A stretch of DNA of 10,102 nucleotides from Planctomycetota bacterium (GTDB lineage: Bacteria; Planctomycetota; Planctomycetia; Pirellulales; Thermoguttaceae), in assembly GCA_018897395.1 (NCBI GenBank), contig JAHIKV010000183.1, positions 1 to 10,102 of the forward strand, written 5' to 3'. A program made the position numbers and the translations under genes. The notes under the pieces are model-generated. The model saw only the letters and a list, made by a program, of their open reading frames with translations. It did no database searches and had not been told where the DNA came from. Shown here one piece after another: positions 1-7,494 of the stretch (the stretch's first letter is position 1; every line of letters begins with the position of its first letter).

Positions 1-232
1 AACGGGCGACGTCGACCGTCGCCCTCGCCCAGTGTTCGCTACAACACCACCAGGCCTCCTCGCTCAGGCCCTTGAACGCCACCGGCTGGCCTTCGATCTG
101 GTAAAGGAGGCGGTGGCCGGCGCCGCCGTTGGGGAACTGCTGGAAGATGAAGTGACCCTTCAGGCAGCGCTCGGCCTCGTCCAGATAGCGGCCCTCGCCG
201 GTTAGGCGCCACAGCGAGAGGTTCAGACGCAG
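1..232 (-). pseudogene. Continuation of GH127/DUF1680-like gene beyond an in-frame stop
   Basis: Translating the minus strand in the same frame directly past the TAG at 235-233 gives 77 further codons with no stop to the window edge. It starts LRLNLSLWRLTGEGRYLDEA, later has QFPNGGAGHRLLYQIEGQ and ends near EEAWWCCSEHWARATVDVA. This is ordinary family-like protein, not random sequence. The CC pair in WWCCSEHW matches the place where GH127 enzymes carry the two adjacent cysteines of the zinc-cysteine active site. The fragment has no start codon or ribosome binding site of its own, so it is probably untranslated unless the stop is read through or is a sequence error. The gene also continues off the left edge, so its true C-terminus is not visible. 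Confidence 0.7.
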
Positions 233-1147
233 CTAGTCGCACACGGCGCAGCCCTCGTCGCGCTCGCACTTTGCGCTGAGCACTTCCTTGACGCCGCCGG
301 TGGGCAGGCGGTACCGCTCCATGAAGGTCCTCCAGTCGCGCTCTGCCGCCTGACGCCAGCGCCGTTGGCCGGTCGCGGCATAGAGGTCGGCGAACCCGCG
401 CACGGCGCACAGCCGGCCGTGGCTGTGGAGGCCGTCGAAATTGTCGACCGTCAGCGCCAATTCCGCGATGCGCTTGCCCTGGTCCAGGTATCGTTTGTCC
501 TTGGTCACGCGGCCCAGGGCGACCAGGCCCTCGATGCACGAGAAGTAGCAGGTTACGAAGCCGTCGGCGTACGTGCCCCCGACGCTACGGAGATTCTCGG
601 CCTTGTTGTAGACCGGGTCGGTGGCTATGAAATAGTCACCGAGCCGTTTCGCCGTCTCCAACGCCTTCTGATCGCCGGTGCGCTGGTAGACCTCCACCAG
701 GCCGATGAGCAGGCGGCCGTTGCCCCACAGGATGGGCATATCGCGGGTGCGGTCGATCTTCGGCAGTTGCTGGTCGGCGCCGAAGTGGCCGTCGCGCTTT
801 TGGTAGGTTGGGATTTCGGCCAGGATCGCGGGAAAAGCGGCAAAGGGCTTGGGGTACAGCGGCGCCAGGAAGGCGGCGGCGCCGATCCAGCGTCCCGAGA
901 TGTCACCACTGTACTCGACGAACTTGCGGTGCTGCTTTAGCGATACGTCGGCAAGGATGAACTCCGGCTTGTCCAGGGGCGCGGCCGCCATGCGGTCCGC
1001 GCTTCGGGCCTGCGCCGCAGCCCACGTCCCGGCAAGGCGCAGGTCGTCGGGCGACGCCGGCTCGGGCGCCTTCCACGAATCAGCGGCCGCAGCGGAAAAC
1101 AGGGCGCCCACAACGAGGACGGGCGGCAAGAGACGTGCGGTTATCAT
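233..1147 (-). CDS. GH127/DUF1680-like beta-L-arabinofuranosidase, N-terminal part, interrupted by TAG
   Basis: This 304-residue reading frame begins with a Sec signal peptide (about residues 1-22, ending SAAAA-DSW), so the product is exported. The start at 1147 is supported by AAGGAAAAGGAAC just upstream. The body resembles the (alpha/alpha)6 barrel of DUF1680/GH127: SGRWIGAAAFL near residue 85, LWGNGRLLIGLVEVYQRTGD, GTYADGFVTCYF, and HSHGRLCAVRGFADLYAATG near 245. It ends ERDEGCAVCD and then TAG. EGC matches the E-x-C pair of the GH127 metal/cysteine site, and a tryptophan (usually DWLRLNL) is expected where the stop lies. A single base change (plus-strand C to T at 234) explains TGG becoming TAG. 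GH127 enzymes release beta-L-arabinofuranose from plant-type glycans, but the substrate here is inferred. As it stands the product lacks the second half of the active site. The gene is last in the glycan cluster and follows the GH99-like/GH106 gene by 112 bases. Confidence 0.72.
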   Translation of the reverse strand: MITARLLPPVLVVGALFSAAAADSWKAPEPASPDDLRLAGTWAAAQARSADRMAAAPLDKPEFILADVSLKQHRKFVEYSGDISGRWIGAAAFLAPLYPKPFAAFPAILAEIPTYQKRDGHFGADQQLPKIDRTRDMPILWGNGRLLIGLVEVYQRTGDQKALETAKRLGDYFIATDPVYNKAENLRSVGGTYADGFVTCYFSCIEGLVALGRVTKDKRYLDQGKRIAELALTVDNFDGLHSHGRLCAVRGFADLYAATGQRRWRQAAERDWRTFMERYRLPTGGVKEVLSAKCERDEGCAVCD

Positions 1148-1225
1148 GTTCCTTTTCCTTCACAATGTCGGCCGTAGCGGAGCCGGACTCCACGTGATCG
1201 TGGCGCGTTTCACGCACGCCACACT

Positions 1226-1261
1226 TTACAGTTTCTTGCCGTCAATCGCCAGGCCGTCCTT
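1226..1261 (-). pseudogene. Fossil C-terminus of a second DUF1559 gene
   Basis: The minus strand here reads KDGLAIDGKKL followed by TAA. The intact DUF1559 gene 4 kb away ends KDGLTIDGKKF followed by TAA. By hand alignment the 36 nucleotides differ at about six positions, several of them synonymous, which fits descent from a real coding tail. The fossil begins inside the stop codon of the GH99-like/GH106 gene (they share bases 1260-1261) and has no upstream body. It is most easily read as the last codons of another DUF1559 gene whose body was lost or replaced when the enzyme gene arrived or the region recombined. Confidence 0.6.
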
Positions 1262-4200
1262 AGCGTTGTGACCGGGAGAAACGAACGGGGCTTTTCCCGG
1301 TTTCCGTGGTAGTGATCTGCACCGGTCCGAGTAGCCCGGACTCGATCAGCGGGGAGTTCTTCGTCCAGTGCCGCCAGGTGGTAAACGTGAGGCGCCCCGT
1401 CGGGCTTGGTTTGCCCTCGAGCAGCCAGGCCGGCCACTGCTTCAGTCCGCCGTCGGGCCGCCAATCGCAGTCGGCCGGCAGGCGGTCGTCGCCGATCAGC
1501 CGGTTTGGCCAAAGGTTTGCCACGTAAATCTCCAGCGTATTGTCGCCGGCCTTGACGGCTTCCGTGATCTCCACCCGGAACGGCGTTTTCCAAAGGACGC
1601 CAAGCTCCCTGCCGTTGAGCTTCGCCTGCGCAATGACTTGGACCTTGCCTAAGTCCAGGTACAGGCGTCTTGCTTGGCCCAATAGCTCGGGAGGCATCTT
1701 GAAGGTTTTTGTGTAGGTCGCCGTGCCACTAAAATACCGGATGCCGGCATCCGCGTGCTTTGACCAGTCCATGAGCCGGTCGAATACTACCTTTTCCGGC
1801 GCGCCGCAGTTGGGTGCGAAACGCACCTCCCAGGGGCCGGCAATCTCTAGTGGCTGCACGGGGCTCGGCGCCTCGACGACGTTTCTCTCTTGAGTGGCCG
1901 TTCTCTGGCCGGTTCGGAAGACGACGAACAGCGAGCCGTGGGGATCAAACCGCAGCGGCATGCGCGTTCTGCCGTCTTTCTGCTCGTACCTGGCCGGCGT
2001 CTCGATCCGGCCCGAGTCCGGCTGCCACAGTTCGGGACGCTTGCCGCACACGCGGAACATGCACTCGGTCTCCAACTCCTCCGGATTGGGATTCGCGACG
2101 AAGTATAGGTCCATATCGCCCACGACTCGGTGGATGTAGCGGAGCGGCTTGTCGGCGGCGAAGTCCGGGGGAACGCCCATTTTCTCCAGAATCTCGCGGG
2201 GAGTCGGGCCGCAGACCATTCTGCCCTTGCCGCAAGCGTGTTCCTTGACGTTTCGGCCGTCGCAATCGCCCCACAGCGCGTCGGCGAGCCTCTTAACCTC
2301 CTCGTCGCAGCGGGGAAAATCGGACAGGCTTGGCGACGCCGACGGGCGCGGCCCAACGACCGTCGCGCCCGCCTCGGCCAGTTCCTTGACCTTCCGAAGC
2401 AGCCGAGGGGTCATGGTCTCGGATTCGGGCAGGGCGAGAAGGCGGTAGCTCATGCCGTCGGGCAGGACTAACCGACCGTCGTTGACCGACATCCGCGTCA
2501 AGAGCGCTTCCGGCGTGCAACCGTCGAAGTTGTAGCCGGGGCGGTCCGGCAGATCGCCCTCGGGTGACTTTCCCCGGATCGCCGATCCCGGTGGGCGAAA
2601 GATGTGGGGCGCGCCTTCCGCCGAGAGGTAGCAGACGTCGGCCACGAAAAGCCCTTGCTGGAGCAGGAACTGGCAGCGCGACAGATATTGGTGCCACCCC
2701 GTCGAGAACTCCCACCACGTCTGCGTGCGATCGTAGTGGATCCCAATCGGCCCCATGGTCATTCCGGGCCGGCGGTCGGTCCAAGGCTGGTGGACGAAGC
2801 GGTGGAACACAAGCCGATTCACCCCTTCGCAAAACGCCCAGTCGCCCAGCGGTTTCATCGATCCCGGATGCGTCAACCAGCGGTCCTCGCTGGAGGTGTA
2901 TGCCTCGGCCGCCACGACGCGCCGGCCGTACACGTGCGCCACCGAGGCCGCCTCCGTGCAACTGAATGCCGTATCGTAAGTGTCTTTCCAGAACTCGCAC
3001 ATCGGCACATCGGCCCGCGCGCCGTAGGTCATGTCGTCGCAGGGCGTGCCGTCGTACGGTTCGATGGACAGCCTCAAGCCGTGCCGCCGGGCCAGCGCGT
3101 GCAAGTGGCCGGCGTAGTTCTCGGCAATCAACTCCGAGACGGTTTGACGGAGGTCCCACAGGAACCGCTCTGACTGCTCCAGGCTGCCGACCACGCGCCC
3201 CGTTATGGCGGGCAAGTACGGCAGCGGGTCGTATCCACGCCGCCGCCGGAACTCCGCGGGAAACCGCTCCGTCCAGTTCTGCGTCCCCATCTCCCAACTG
3301 TCGATGTGCAGCGAGGTGAGCGACTTGCCCGTCAGTGGGCCAATCTCGCCAATGAGCTTGCCGAGGAATGCCCCAAAATGGGCGTCCAGCGCGGATTTGC
3401 TCAGTTTGTCGCATTCCAGGCCCAACCCCCCCACAGGCGCGGGGTGGGTGTGCGCACCAGTGGACGTATGCCCGAACCGGAGCACCGTCCATTTGCCCGA
3501 CGGAACGTCCCAGTTGAGACGGCCCGCTTTGTCCATCCGGCAGGTCAGATCGACGATGCGGTCCGCCGCGATGGACTGGTCCGGCGGCGCCGTGGCATGC
3601 CGCGCGGGCGCGGGAAGCGACGCTCGTACCCCGCGCTCCGAGGAATAGTGCCCGCGGACGTACAGGGCTTTCTCCTGAACGTCGGCGATGCGGTACTTGC
3701 CGGCGGGCGTGGGAAACGCCAGCACCGCGATGTCTCGGTAGAACCCCTCCTTGGTCGGCGGTTGCGGGAGCACGCCGTCGAACTGCTTCGGCCCCACAAC
3801 GCTGGTCTCGCCGACAACCACTTCTTGCATGGACTGCTCGGCCGTGATCCACGGTCCGCCGCTGCCGGCCCAGCCGGGACCTGCGTTGAAGTCGATCTCC
3901 AACCCCAGCCGGGACGCCTCCGCAACGGCGTGTTTAAACAGTTCGCGCCACGGTGGACTCATAAACTTGACCTGGCCCCTGGGAATCCAAACGTCCACCT
4001 CCATGAGGACCACGCCGCCGAGACCGACGCGCTTCATTGCTTCGAGGTCCGCAGTGATGCCCTCGCGGCTGAGATTGCCTTTCATCCAAAACCAGTAGAC
4101 CCACGGTTTGGCCGAGTCGGGCGGCGCGAGAAAGCCTTGCCGCAGATTCGATTCGGCCGAGAATCCATCACGACCGCTCTCCGGTCCTGTCCCTTCCAAG

Positions 4201-5396
4201 ACCTGTTTGACGGCCTTCAAGTACGCTCCTTCGGGATCGCCCTTCGTTGGCGCGAGGTAGCCCCCTTCGCCGAACTCGTTCCAGGCGTAGAGCAGCACGA
4301 TCCGCTCGGCCGTGGTCTGGTCCGGGTGCTGGTCCATCCACCGGATGGCTGATTCCAGGGCCGTGGCGAACTGCTTAGGCGTGCGGTCGGGAAAGTACCA
4401 ACCGGCCGGCTGCCCCAGCCCACGGTCTCCTTCCCAGGGTCGCTTGTCCCAGCCGACGGCCAGTGTGGGCATGTAGGGCTGAGCCGGACTGCCGCGCCAA
4501 GCGCGTTGATGCGCCTGAACCAGTTCCGCGTACTTGTGGGCCTCGGACTTGGCGGAGTAGCCCGGGATGATGTTGTAGTGCGTGGTGTGGGTGAAACCGA
4601 GCTTTGCTTCCCCGCCGCCGCAACCGGCGATCGCCACGCCCGGCAGCCCTGCCTTTCGGGCCGCCGCCTGGACTTGCGCAAAACCGTCCTTATCCCCGTT
4701 GCCCGCGTCGAAGATGACCACCAGCGGTTTGCCGTCCACCGTGACGTGCTGCGGGTGCTTGAAGTACGGCAGCCACCTTTCTTCGGCGGCCTTTGCCCAT
4801 TCGCCCGCGCCTTGGAACAGATGTCCCTCATGGTTGGCCACCAGCAAGCAGAACTTCAGCCGCCGGTTGTTCTTGGCCTTCAGAAACAACTCCAAGCTGG
4901 TGTGCAGCGGCTGGCGGTCGAGTTTCTCCGGGTCCCTGTTCCAGTACCAGCAGAAGGCAAAGAAAGCGATTCCATGATCGGCGGCCAAGTCGATCTGCCG
5001 CTCCATGACTTCCAGCTTGTCGTCGCGCCAGCCCCAGATCGGCTCGCGATCGGCGAACTCCTCGATCATCCGCTTCGTGAGGTGCGTGGGCGGATGGAGC
5101 CTGGTCCACGCCGGATCGTCCTTCCATCGCTCGCTGCTGCCCGCCCAGCCGTCGAAGTAGTAGGCTCCCACGGTCGCCCGAGGCTTGGTAGACTGCGGAG
5201 TCGTGGGTGATGAAGTCTTCCGCTCCCGTGTGATTTCCGCCGCCGTGTCGAAACGGATCTGGTTGTTCGGGTCACTGTTCGTGGGATATGGATGGTATGG
5301 ATAGTCTATCGCGCCGGCAGGGCCGGCAAGCCACAGAACGGCTAACGCGCCCAGAATCCCGCGAGATGCGCATCGGTGCATGAAAAACAGAGACAT
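1260..5396 (-). CDS. Secreted fusion: GH99-like/WbsX domain plus GH106 alpha-L-rhamnosidase-like domain
   Basis: The protein has 1378 residues. A signal peptide (about 1-29, GILGALAVLWLAGPAGA) is followed by a WbsX/GH99-like domain (about 73-395) with VGAYYFDGW, FFAFCWYW and the late AWNEFGEG motif at 371-378. After a short linker, a GH106-type module begins near 418: APPDSAKPWVYWFWMKGN, then GITADLEAMKRVGLGGVVLMEVD. Acidic residues in HIDSWEMG (about 697-704), LSIEPYDG (776-783) and AAEAYTS (829-835) are candidate catalytic or calcium-binding positions. A GH2-like galactose-binding beta-sandwich closes the protein (about 1183-1360; SGTATYTKTF, LNGRELGVLWKTPFRVEI). GH106 enzymes remove alpha-L-rhamnose. 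WbsX/GH99-like domains are mostly linked to mannose-type glycans, so the N-terminal specificity is open. The start at 5396 is chosen because it lies 41 bases after the DUF1559 stop, has an AGG upstream and precedes a proper signal peptide. The frame stays open to 6071, but that extension only overlaps the DUF1559 gene. Confidence 0.85.
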   Translation of the reverse strand: MSLFFMHRCASRGILGALAVLWLAGPAGAIDYPYHPYPTNSDPNNQIRFDTAAEITRERKTSSPTTPQSTKPRATVGAYYFDGWAGSSERWKDDPAWTRLHPPTHLTKRMIEEFADREPIWGWRDDKLEVMERQIDLAADHGIAFFAFCWYWNRDPEKLDRQPLHTSLELFLKAKNNRRLKFCLLVANHEGHLFQGAGEWAKAAEERWLPYFKHPQHVTVDGKPLVVIFDAGNGDKDGFAQVQAAARKAGLPGVAIAGCGGGEAKLGFTHTTHYNIIPGYSAKSEAHKYAELVQAHQRAWRGSPAQPYMPTLAVGWDKRPWEGDRGLGQPAGWYFPDRTPKQFATALESAIRWMDQHPDQTTAERIVLLYAWNEFGEGGYLAPTKGDPEGAYLKAVKQVLEGTGPESGRDGFSAESNLRQGFLAPPDSAKPWVYWFWMKGNLSREGITADLEAMKRVGLGGVVLMEVDVWIPRGQVKFMSPPWRELFKHAVAEASRLGLEIDFNAGPGWAGSGGPWITAEQSMQEVVVGETSVVGPKQFDGVLPQPPTKEGFYRDIAVLAFPTPAGKYRIADVQEKALYVRGHYSSERGVRASLPAPARHATAPPDQSIAADRIVDLTCRMDKAGRLNWDVPSGKWTVLRFGHTSTGAHTHPAPVGGLGLECDKLSKSALDAHFGAFLGKLIGEIGPLTGKSLTSLHIDSWEMGTQNWTERFPAEFRRRRGYDPLPYLPAITGRVVGSLEQSERFLWDLRQTVSELIAENYAGHLHALARRHGLRLSIEPYDGTPCDDMTYGARADVPMCEFWKDTYDTAFSCTEAASVAHVYGRRVVAAEAYTSSEDRWLTHPGSMKPLGDWAFCEGVNRLVFHRFVHQPWTDRRPGMTMGPIGIHYDRTQTWWEFSTGWHQYLSRCQFLLQQGLFVADVCYLSAEGAPHIFRPPGSAIRGKSPEGDLPDRPGYNFDGCTPEALLTRMSVNDGRLVLPDGMSYRLLALPESETMTPRLLRKVKELAEAGATVVGPRPSASPSLSDFPRCDEEVKRLADALWGDCDGRNVKEHACGKGRMVCGPTPREILEKMGVPPDFAADKPLRYIHRVVGDMDLYFVANPNPEELETECMFRVCGKRPELWQPDSGRIETPARYEQKDGRTRMPLRFDPHGSLFVVFRTGQRTATQERNVVEAPSPVQPLEIAGPWEVRFAPNCGAPEKVVFDRLMDWSKHADAGIRYFSGTATYTKTFKMPPELLGQARRLYLDLGKVQVIAQAKLNGRELGVLWKTPFRVEITEAVKAGDNTLEIYVANLWPNRLIGDDRLPADCDWRPDGGLKQWPAWLLEGKPSPTGRLTFTTWRHWTKNSPLIESGLLGPVQITTTETGKSPVRFSRSQR

Positions 5397-5437
5397 TGGA
5401 GTGACCTGGCCCTTTTCCGGCGCCGCTGCAGCGCCCG

Positions 5438-6502
5438 TTAGAACTTCTTCCCGTCGATCGTCAGGCCGTCCTTGCGGTTGCACAGGCGGCGGTGGGTCTC
5501 GAACTCGATCGAGTAGTTGATCATCTGCACCGAGCCGTCGCAGAAGGCCATCTGGAAACCGTTGGCGTGCGCGCTGCCGAAACACCCCCCGTGGGCATAG
5601 CCGGGGGTATCCGGGAGTGGCGGCCACGGGATCGAGGGCGTCTGCCCGCTCCAACGCGAGATGTCCGCGTTCTCGCCCATCAGCGCGTCCTCGTTGTCGC
5701 TGTAATCCAGGCCGGTGGCATAGTCGTCGGGACGCAGGTATTTCTCGCCCACGAGGTACGTGTTGCTGGTCCCGTCCGTCACGTCCGCCATTTTGATCAG
5801 GCTGCCGCAGTACACCACGCCCGTGGCCCACTTGGCGATGTTGGCGAAGGTGGTCTTCGCGTTGTAGGTCATTTGCCCTGGAGGGTTCTCGACTTCGGCA
5901 ATGTTGTACGGCCCGGCGCACGCGTTCGGCGGGGCCGACCAGAGCGGCAGTTGAGGATTGGCGGGATCGGTGTAGTAATCGCCGCCGTTGGCGGCGTAGT
6001 CGTTGCGCCCCACCATTGACGGCATACCGGCGTTGAACACCCCGTACCCTTGCGCAGCAGGTGGGGTCCACGGGTAAGTGATCGCCCGTCGCCGCGTGGG
6101 ACAGTGGAGTATGCCCAAGGGAGTGGACAGTCGCTGCAGGTGAGCGGCGTACTTTTGCGATCCCTGCGGCAGCCCGGCGCCCATGTCGTGCAGCGCTTCC
6201 TGCTCGATGTAGGGCAGGATGTTGTAGATCCAGCCGCCCGGCTGACGCCAGTCGGTCCCTCGGTCGGCATCACCCGTCCAGGAAAACCCCCAGCCGCCGG
6301 TCGGAAACTGCCCGGTGGCGCTTTCGTGGTTCAGGCAGCCCAGGGCGAGTTGCTTGAGGTTGTTCTTGCACTGCAACTGCCGTGCGGCCTCGCGCGCCGC
6401 CTGCACCGCCGGAAGCAACAACGCGATCAATATCCCGATGATCGTGATCACCACAAGCAACTCAACTAAAGTAAAACCGAATCTACGCCGTGAAAACTTC
6501 AT
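5438..6502 (-). CDS. DUF1559 prepilin-like protein with H-X9-DG tail
   Basis: The protein has 354 residues. It opens MKFSRRRFGFTLVELLVVIT, a type IV prepilin/type II pseudopilin leader (cleavage G-F, glutamate at mature +5), followed by a hydrophobic helix and AAREAARQLQCKNNLKQLAL, the DUF1559 signature. The C-terminus has HANGFQMAFCDG, the prepilin-processing-associated H-X9-DG motif, and ends KDGLTIDGKKF. Planctomycetes carry many such proteins, thought to be exported and assembled or anchored at the cell surface; the individual role is unknown. The start at 6502 is fixed by the leader and by GGAGGTGA six to eight bases upstream. The frame stays open upstream to 7489 but that part has no protein-like character. 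It is the first gene of the glycan cluster, and the same protein type left a tail fossil after the enzyme gene. Confidence 0.93.
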   Translation of the reverse strand: MKFSRRRFGFTLVELLVVITIIGILIALLLPAVQAAREAARQLQCKNNLKQLALGCLNHESATGQFPTGGWGFSWTGDADRGTDWRQPGGWIYNILPYIEQEALHDMGAGLPQGSQKYAAHLQRLSTPLGILHCPTRRRAITYPWTPPAAQGYGVFNAGMPSMVGRNDYAANGGDYYTDPANPQLPLWSAPPNACAGPYNIAEVENPPGQMTYNAKTTFANIAKWATGVVYCGSLIKMADVTDGTSNTYLVGEKYLRPDDYATGLDYSDNEDALMGENADISRWSGQTPSIPWPPLPDTPGYAHGGCFGSAHANGFQMAFCDGSVQMINYSIEFETHRRLCNRKDGLTIDGKKF

Positions 6503-6506
6503 CTGA

Positions 6507-6514
6507 TCACCTCC
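6507..6514 (-). promoter_or_regulatory. Very strong Shine-Dalgarno site of the DUF1559 gene
   Basis: The minus strand reads GGAGGTGATCAG and then ATG. It is nearly a full complement of the 16S rRNA 3' end at good spacing. It decides the start at 6502 over earlier in-frame starts and suggests high expression. Confidence 0.8.
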
Positions 6515-6546
6515 ACGAAGGGAAGAAAAACACCGCAGAGGACGCG

Positions 6547-6562
6547 GAGAGAACATTCTCTC
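6547..6562. promoter_or_regulatory. 16-bp perfect palindrome, candidate operator
   Basis: The sequence GAGAGAA, CA, TTCTCTC is a perfect 7-bp inverted repeat with a 2-base centre. It lies about 45 bases upstream of the DUF1559 start, where an operator would sit, and directly abuts the next palindrome. It could equally form an RNA hairpin in the leader. No known regulator is assigned. Confidence 0.35.
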
Positions 6563-6593
6563 GTTGGCGCGACAGTTGAACTGTCGTCCCAAC
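6563..6593. repeat. 31-bp palindromic repeat (GTTGG...CCAAC family), copy 1
   Basis: The arms start GTTGG and end CCAAC, with GACAGTT and AACTGTC around a one-base centre; 13 of 15 arm positions pair. It has the same length and plan as the copy at 7733-7763. It lies between the toxin-antitoxin pair and the DUF1559 gene. Confidence 0.7.
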
Positions 6594-6632
6594 CGATGTC
6601 CCCTCTCCCTCTGGATGAGGGCCGAAGGACGG

Positions 6633-6664
6633 GGCGGTAAGCGAACGGAACGCTTCGCACCGCC
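6633..6664. repeat. Bulged stem-loop in divergent intergenic region
   Basis: GGCGGT, AA bulge and GCGAA pair with TTCGC and ACCGCC around an 8-base loop, giving 11 base pairs. It lies just upstream of the toxin-antitoxin promoter. The rest of 6503-6754 holds only a degenerate CCCTCTCCCTCT/GAGGG stretch and no gene. Confidence 0.45.
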
Positions 6665-6676
6665 AATGGAACGGCA

Positions 6677-6705
6677 TTGCTTCAAGGCCAACCCCGAGCT
6701 ATAAT
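6677..6705 (+). promoter_or_regulatory. Sigma-70-type promoter of the DUF433-DUF5615 pair
   Basis: A perfect TATAAT at 6700-6705 is preceded by TTGCTT at 6677-6682 with a 17-base spacer. This places the transcript start near 6712 and leaves a leader of about 40 bases before the GTG start at 6755. Only the first three bases of the -35 match the consensus. Confidence 0.6.
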
Positions 6706-6754
6706 TCTTTGTGGGCTGGGTTGGGAAAATCGATGCTGGAGGGAGGGGTTTCCC

Positions 6755-7087
6755 GTGGCAAACTCTTTGGTCGAGGCCGAGCGGTTCTTGGCGGAAATGA
6801 ATCGCGCGGAGAAAGCACAACTGTTGCAGTGGATCGTCCGCGACCTGGACGAGACATTTTCGGGAATCGAGAACACCCCTGGGGTCTGCGGCAATGAGCC
6901 GTGCATCGTCCGCACACGGATTCCCGTGTGGGTGCTCGAACAAGCCCGCCGGCTGGGCGCCAGCGAGGCCGACCTGTTGCATTCCTATCCGACCCTCCAG
7001 GCGGCCGACCTTGCCAACGCGTGGGCCTATTCGCGGCTCCACCGCGAAGAAATCGAGGCTCAAATTCGGGCCAACGAGGACGCCTGA
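6755..7087 (+). CDS. DUF433 antitoxin-like protein
   Basis: The protein has 110 residues. The GTG start at 6755 is chosen because GGAGGGAGGGG lies about seven bases upstream and because the frame upstream (ATG at 6677) would overlap the promoter. The N-terminal segment (about 1-37, ANSLVEAERFLAEMNRAEKAQLLQWI) is helical. The DUF433 winged-helix core follows: IENTPGVCGNEPCIVRTRIPVWVLEQARRLG, then ADLLHSYPTLQAADLANAWAY. DUF433 proteins are small DNA-binding-like proteins that pair with PIN-like toxins such as DUF5615 in type II toxin-antitoxin modules, and usually repress their own promoter. Here the partner starts three bases after the stop, the standard antitoxin-first layout. The role is inferred from family and arrangement. 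Confidence 0.85.
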   Translation: MANSLVEAERFLAEMNRAEKAQLLQWIVRDLDETFSGIENTPGVCGNEPCIVRTRIPVWVLEQARRLGASEADLLHSYPTLQAADLANAWAYSRLHREEIEAQIRANEDA

Positions 7088-7090
7088 ACG

Positions 7091-7432
7091 ATGGCCCGAT
7101 TCTACGCCAACGAGAACTTCCCACTGCCTGCCGTCGTTGAACTGCGGCGTCTTGGCCACGACGTGCTCACCGTTCAGGAGACCGGAAAGGCGAATCGGGC
7201 CTGGCCGGACGAAGAAGTTCTCTCCTTCGCCGCCGCGGATCGTCGCTCGCTGTTGACCTTCAACCGCCGACACTTTGTCCGCTTGCATGCGATTCAACCC
7301 AGCCACGCGGGCATCATCGCGTGCGCGGTGGACGCCGACGTGCTTCGGCTGGCCGGACGAATTCATGCCGCAATCCTCCCGTACGACGATCTCGCCGGCC
7401 GGCTCCTCCGCGTCAATCGTCCGGCCGGTTAG
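7091..7432 (+). CDS. DUF5615 PIN-like protein, putative toxin
   Basis: The protein has 113 residues: MARFYANENFPLPAVVELRR, then LGHDVLTVQETGKA, PDEEVLSFAAADRRSLLTFNRRHF and HAGIIACAVDADV. This is the DUF5615 (Mut7-C-like PIN fold) pattern. PIN-fold toxins are metal-dependent ribonucleases. In this protein the two places where related proteins have aspartate (DEN near the N-terminus and the D of a TxDxDF-like motif) are asparagines, N7 and N58; D40, E41 and E42 remain. I recall that a planctomycete/cyanobacterial subgroup shares the ANENF form, so this is probably a subgroup trait, but the activity may differ. It starts three bases after the DUF433 stop, so the two are co-transcribed and probably translationally coupled. 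No clear terminator with a T run follows. Confidence 0.83.
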   Translation: MARFYANENFPLPAVVELRRLGHDVLTVQETGKANRAWPDEEVLSFAAADRRSLLTFNRRHFVRLHAIQPSHAGIIACAVDADVLRLAGRIHAAILPYDDLAGRLLRVNRPAG

Positions 7433-7494
7433 TCCGTGTTCGCTCATACCCATTCGTGCAACTGCCCCTTCGCGCGCACAAGCCCGCACCTTAC

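Noticed and set aside
365..940. Plus-strand open frame opposite the GH127-like gene
   Set aside because: It is a mirror of a GC-rich coding region with no recognisable domain or ribosome binding site.
1170..1225. Transcription terminator between the GH106 and GH127-like genes
   Set aside because: Only short imperfect arms (GTGGCG and CGCCAC) without a T run; too weak to call.
3306..4352. Long plus-strand open frame opposite the GH106 domain
   Set aside because: It is an antisense shadow of a clearly conserved protein, with low-complexity arginine and alanine composition.
5397..6071. Upstream extension of the GH99-like/GH106 frame, making a protein of about 1600 residues
   Set aside because: The extra 225 codons overlap the DUF1559 gene in another frame, have arginine-rich shadow composition and would bury the signal peptide inside the protein.
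6503..7489. Upstream extension of the DUF1559 frame to 7489
   Set aside because: It runs antisense to the toxin-antitoxin pair, and the prepilin leader must be at the N-terminus; the start at 6502 has a near-perfect ribosome binding site.
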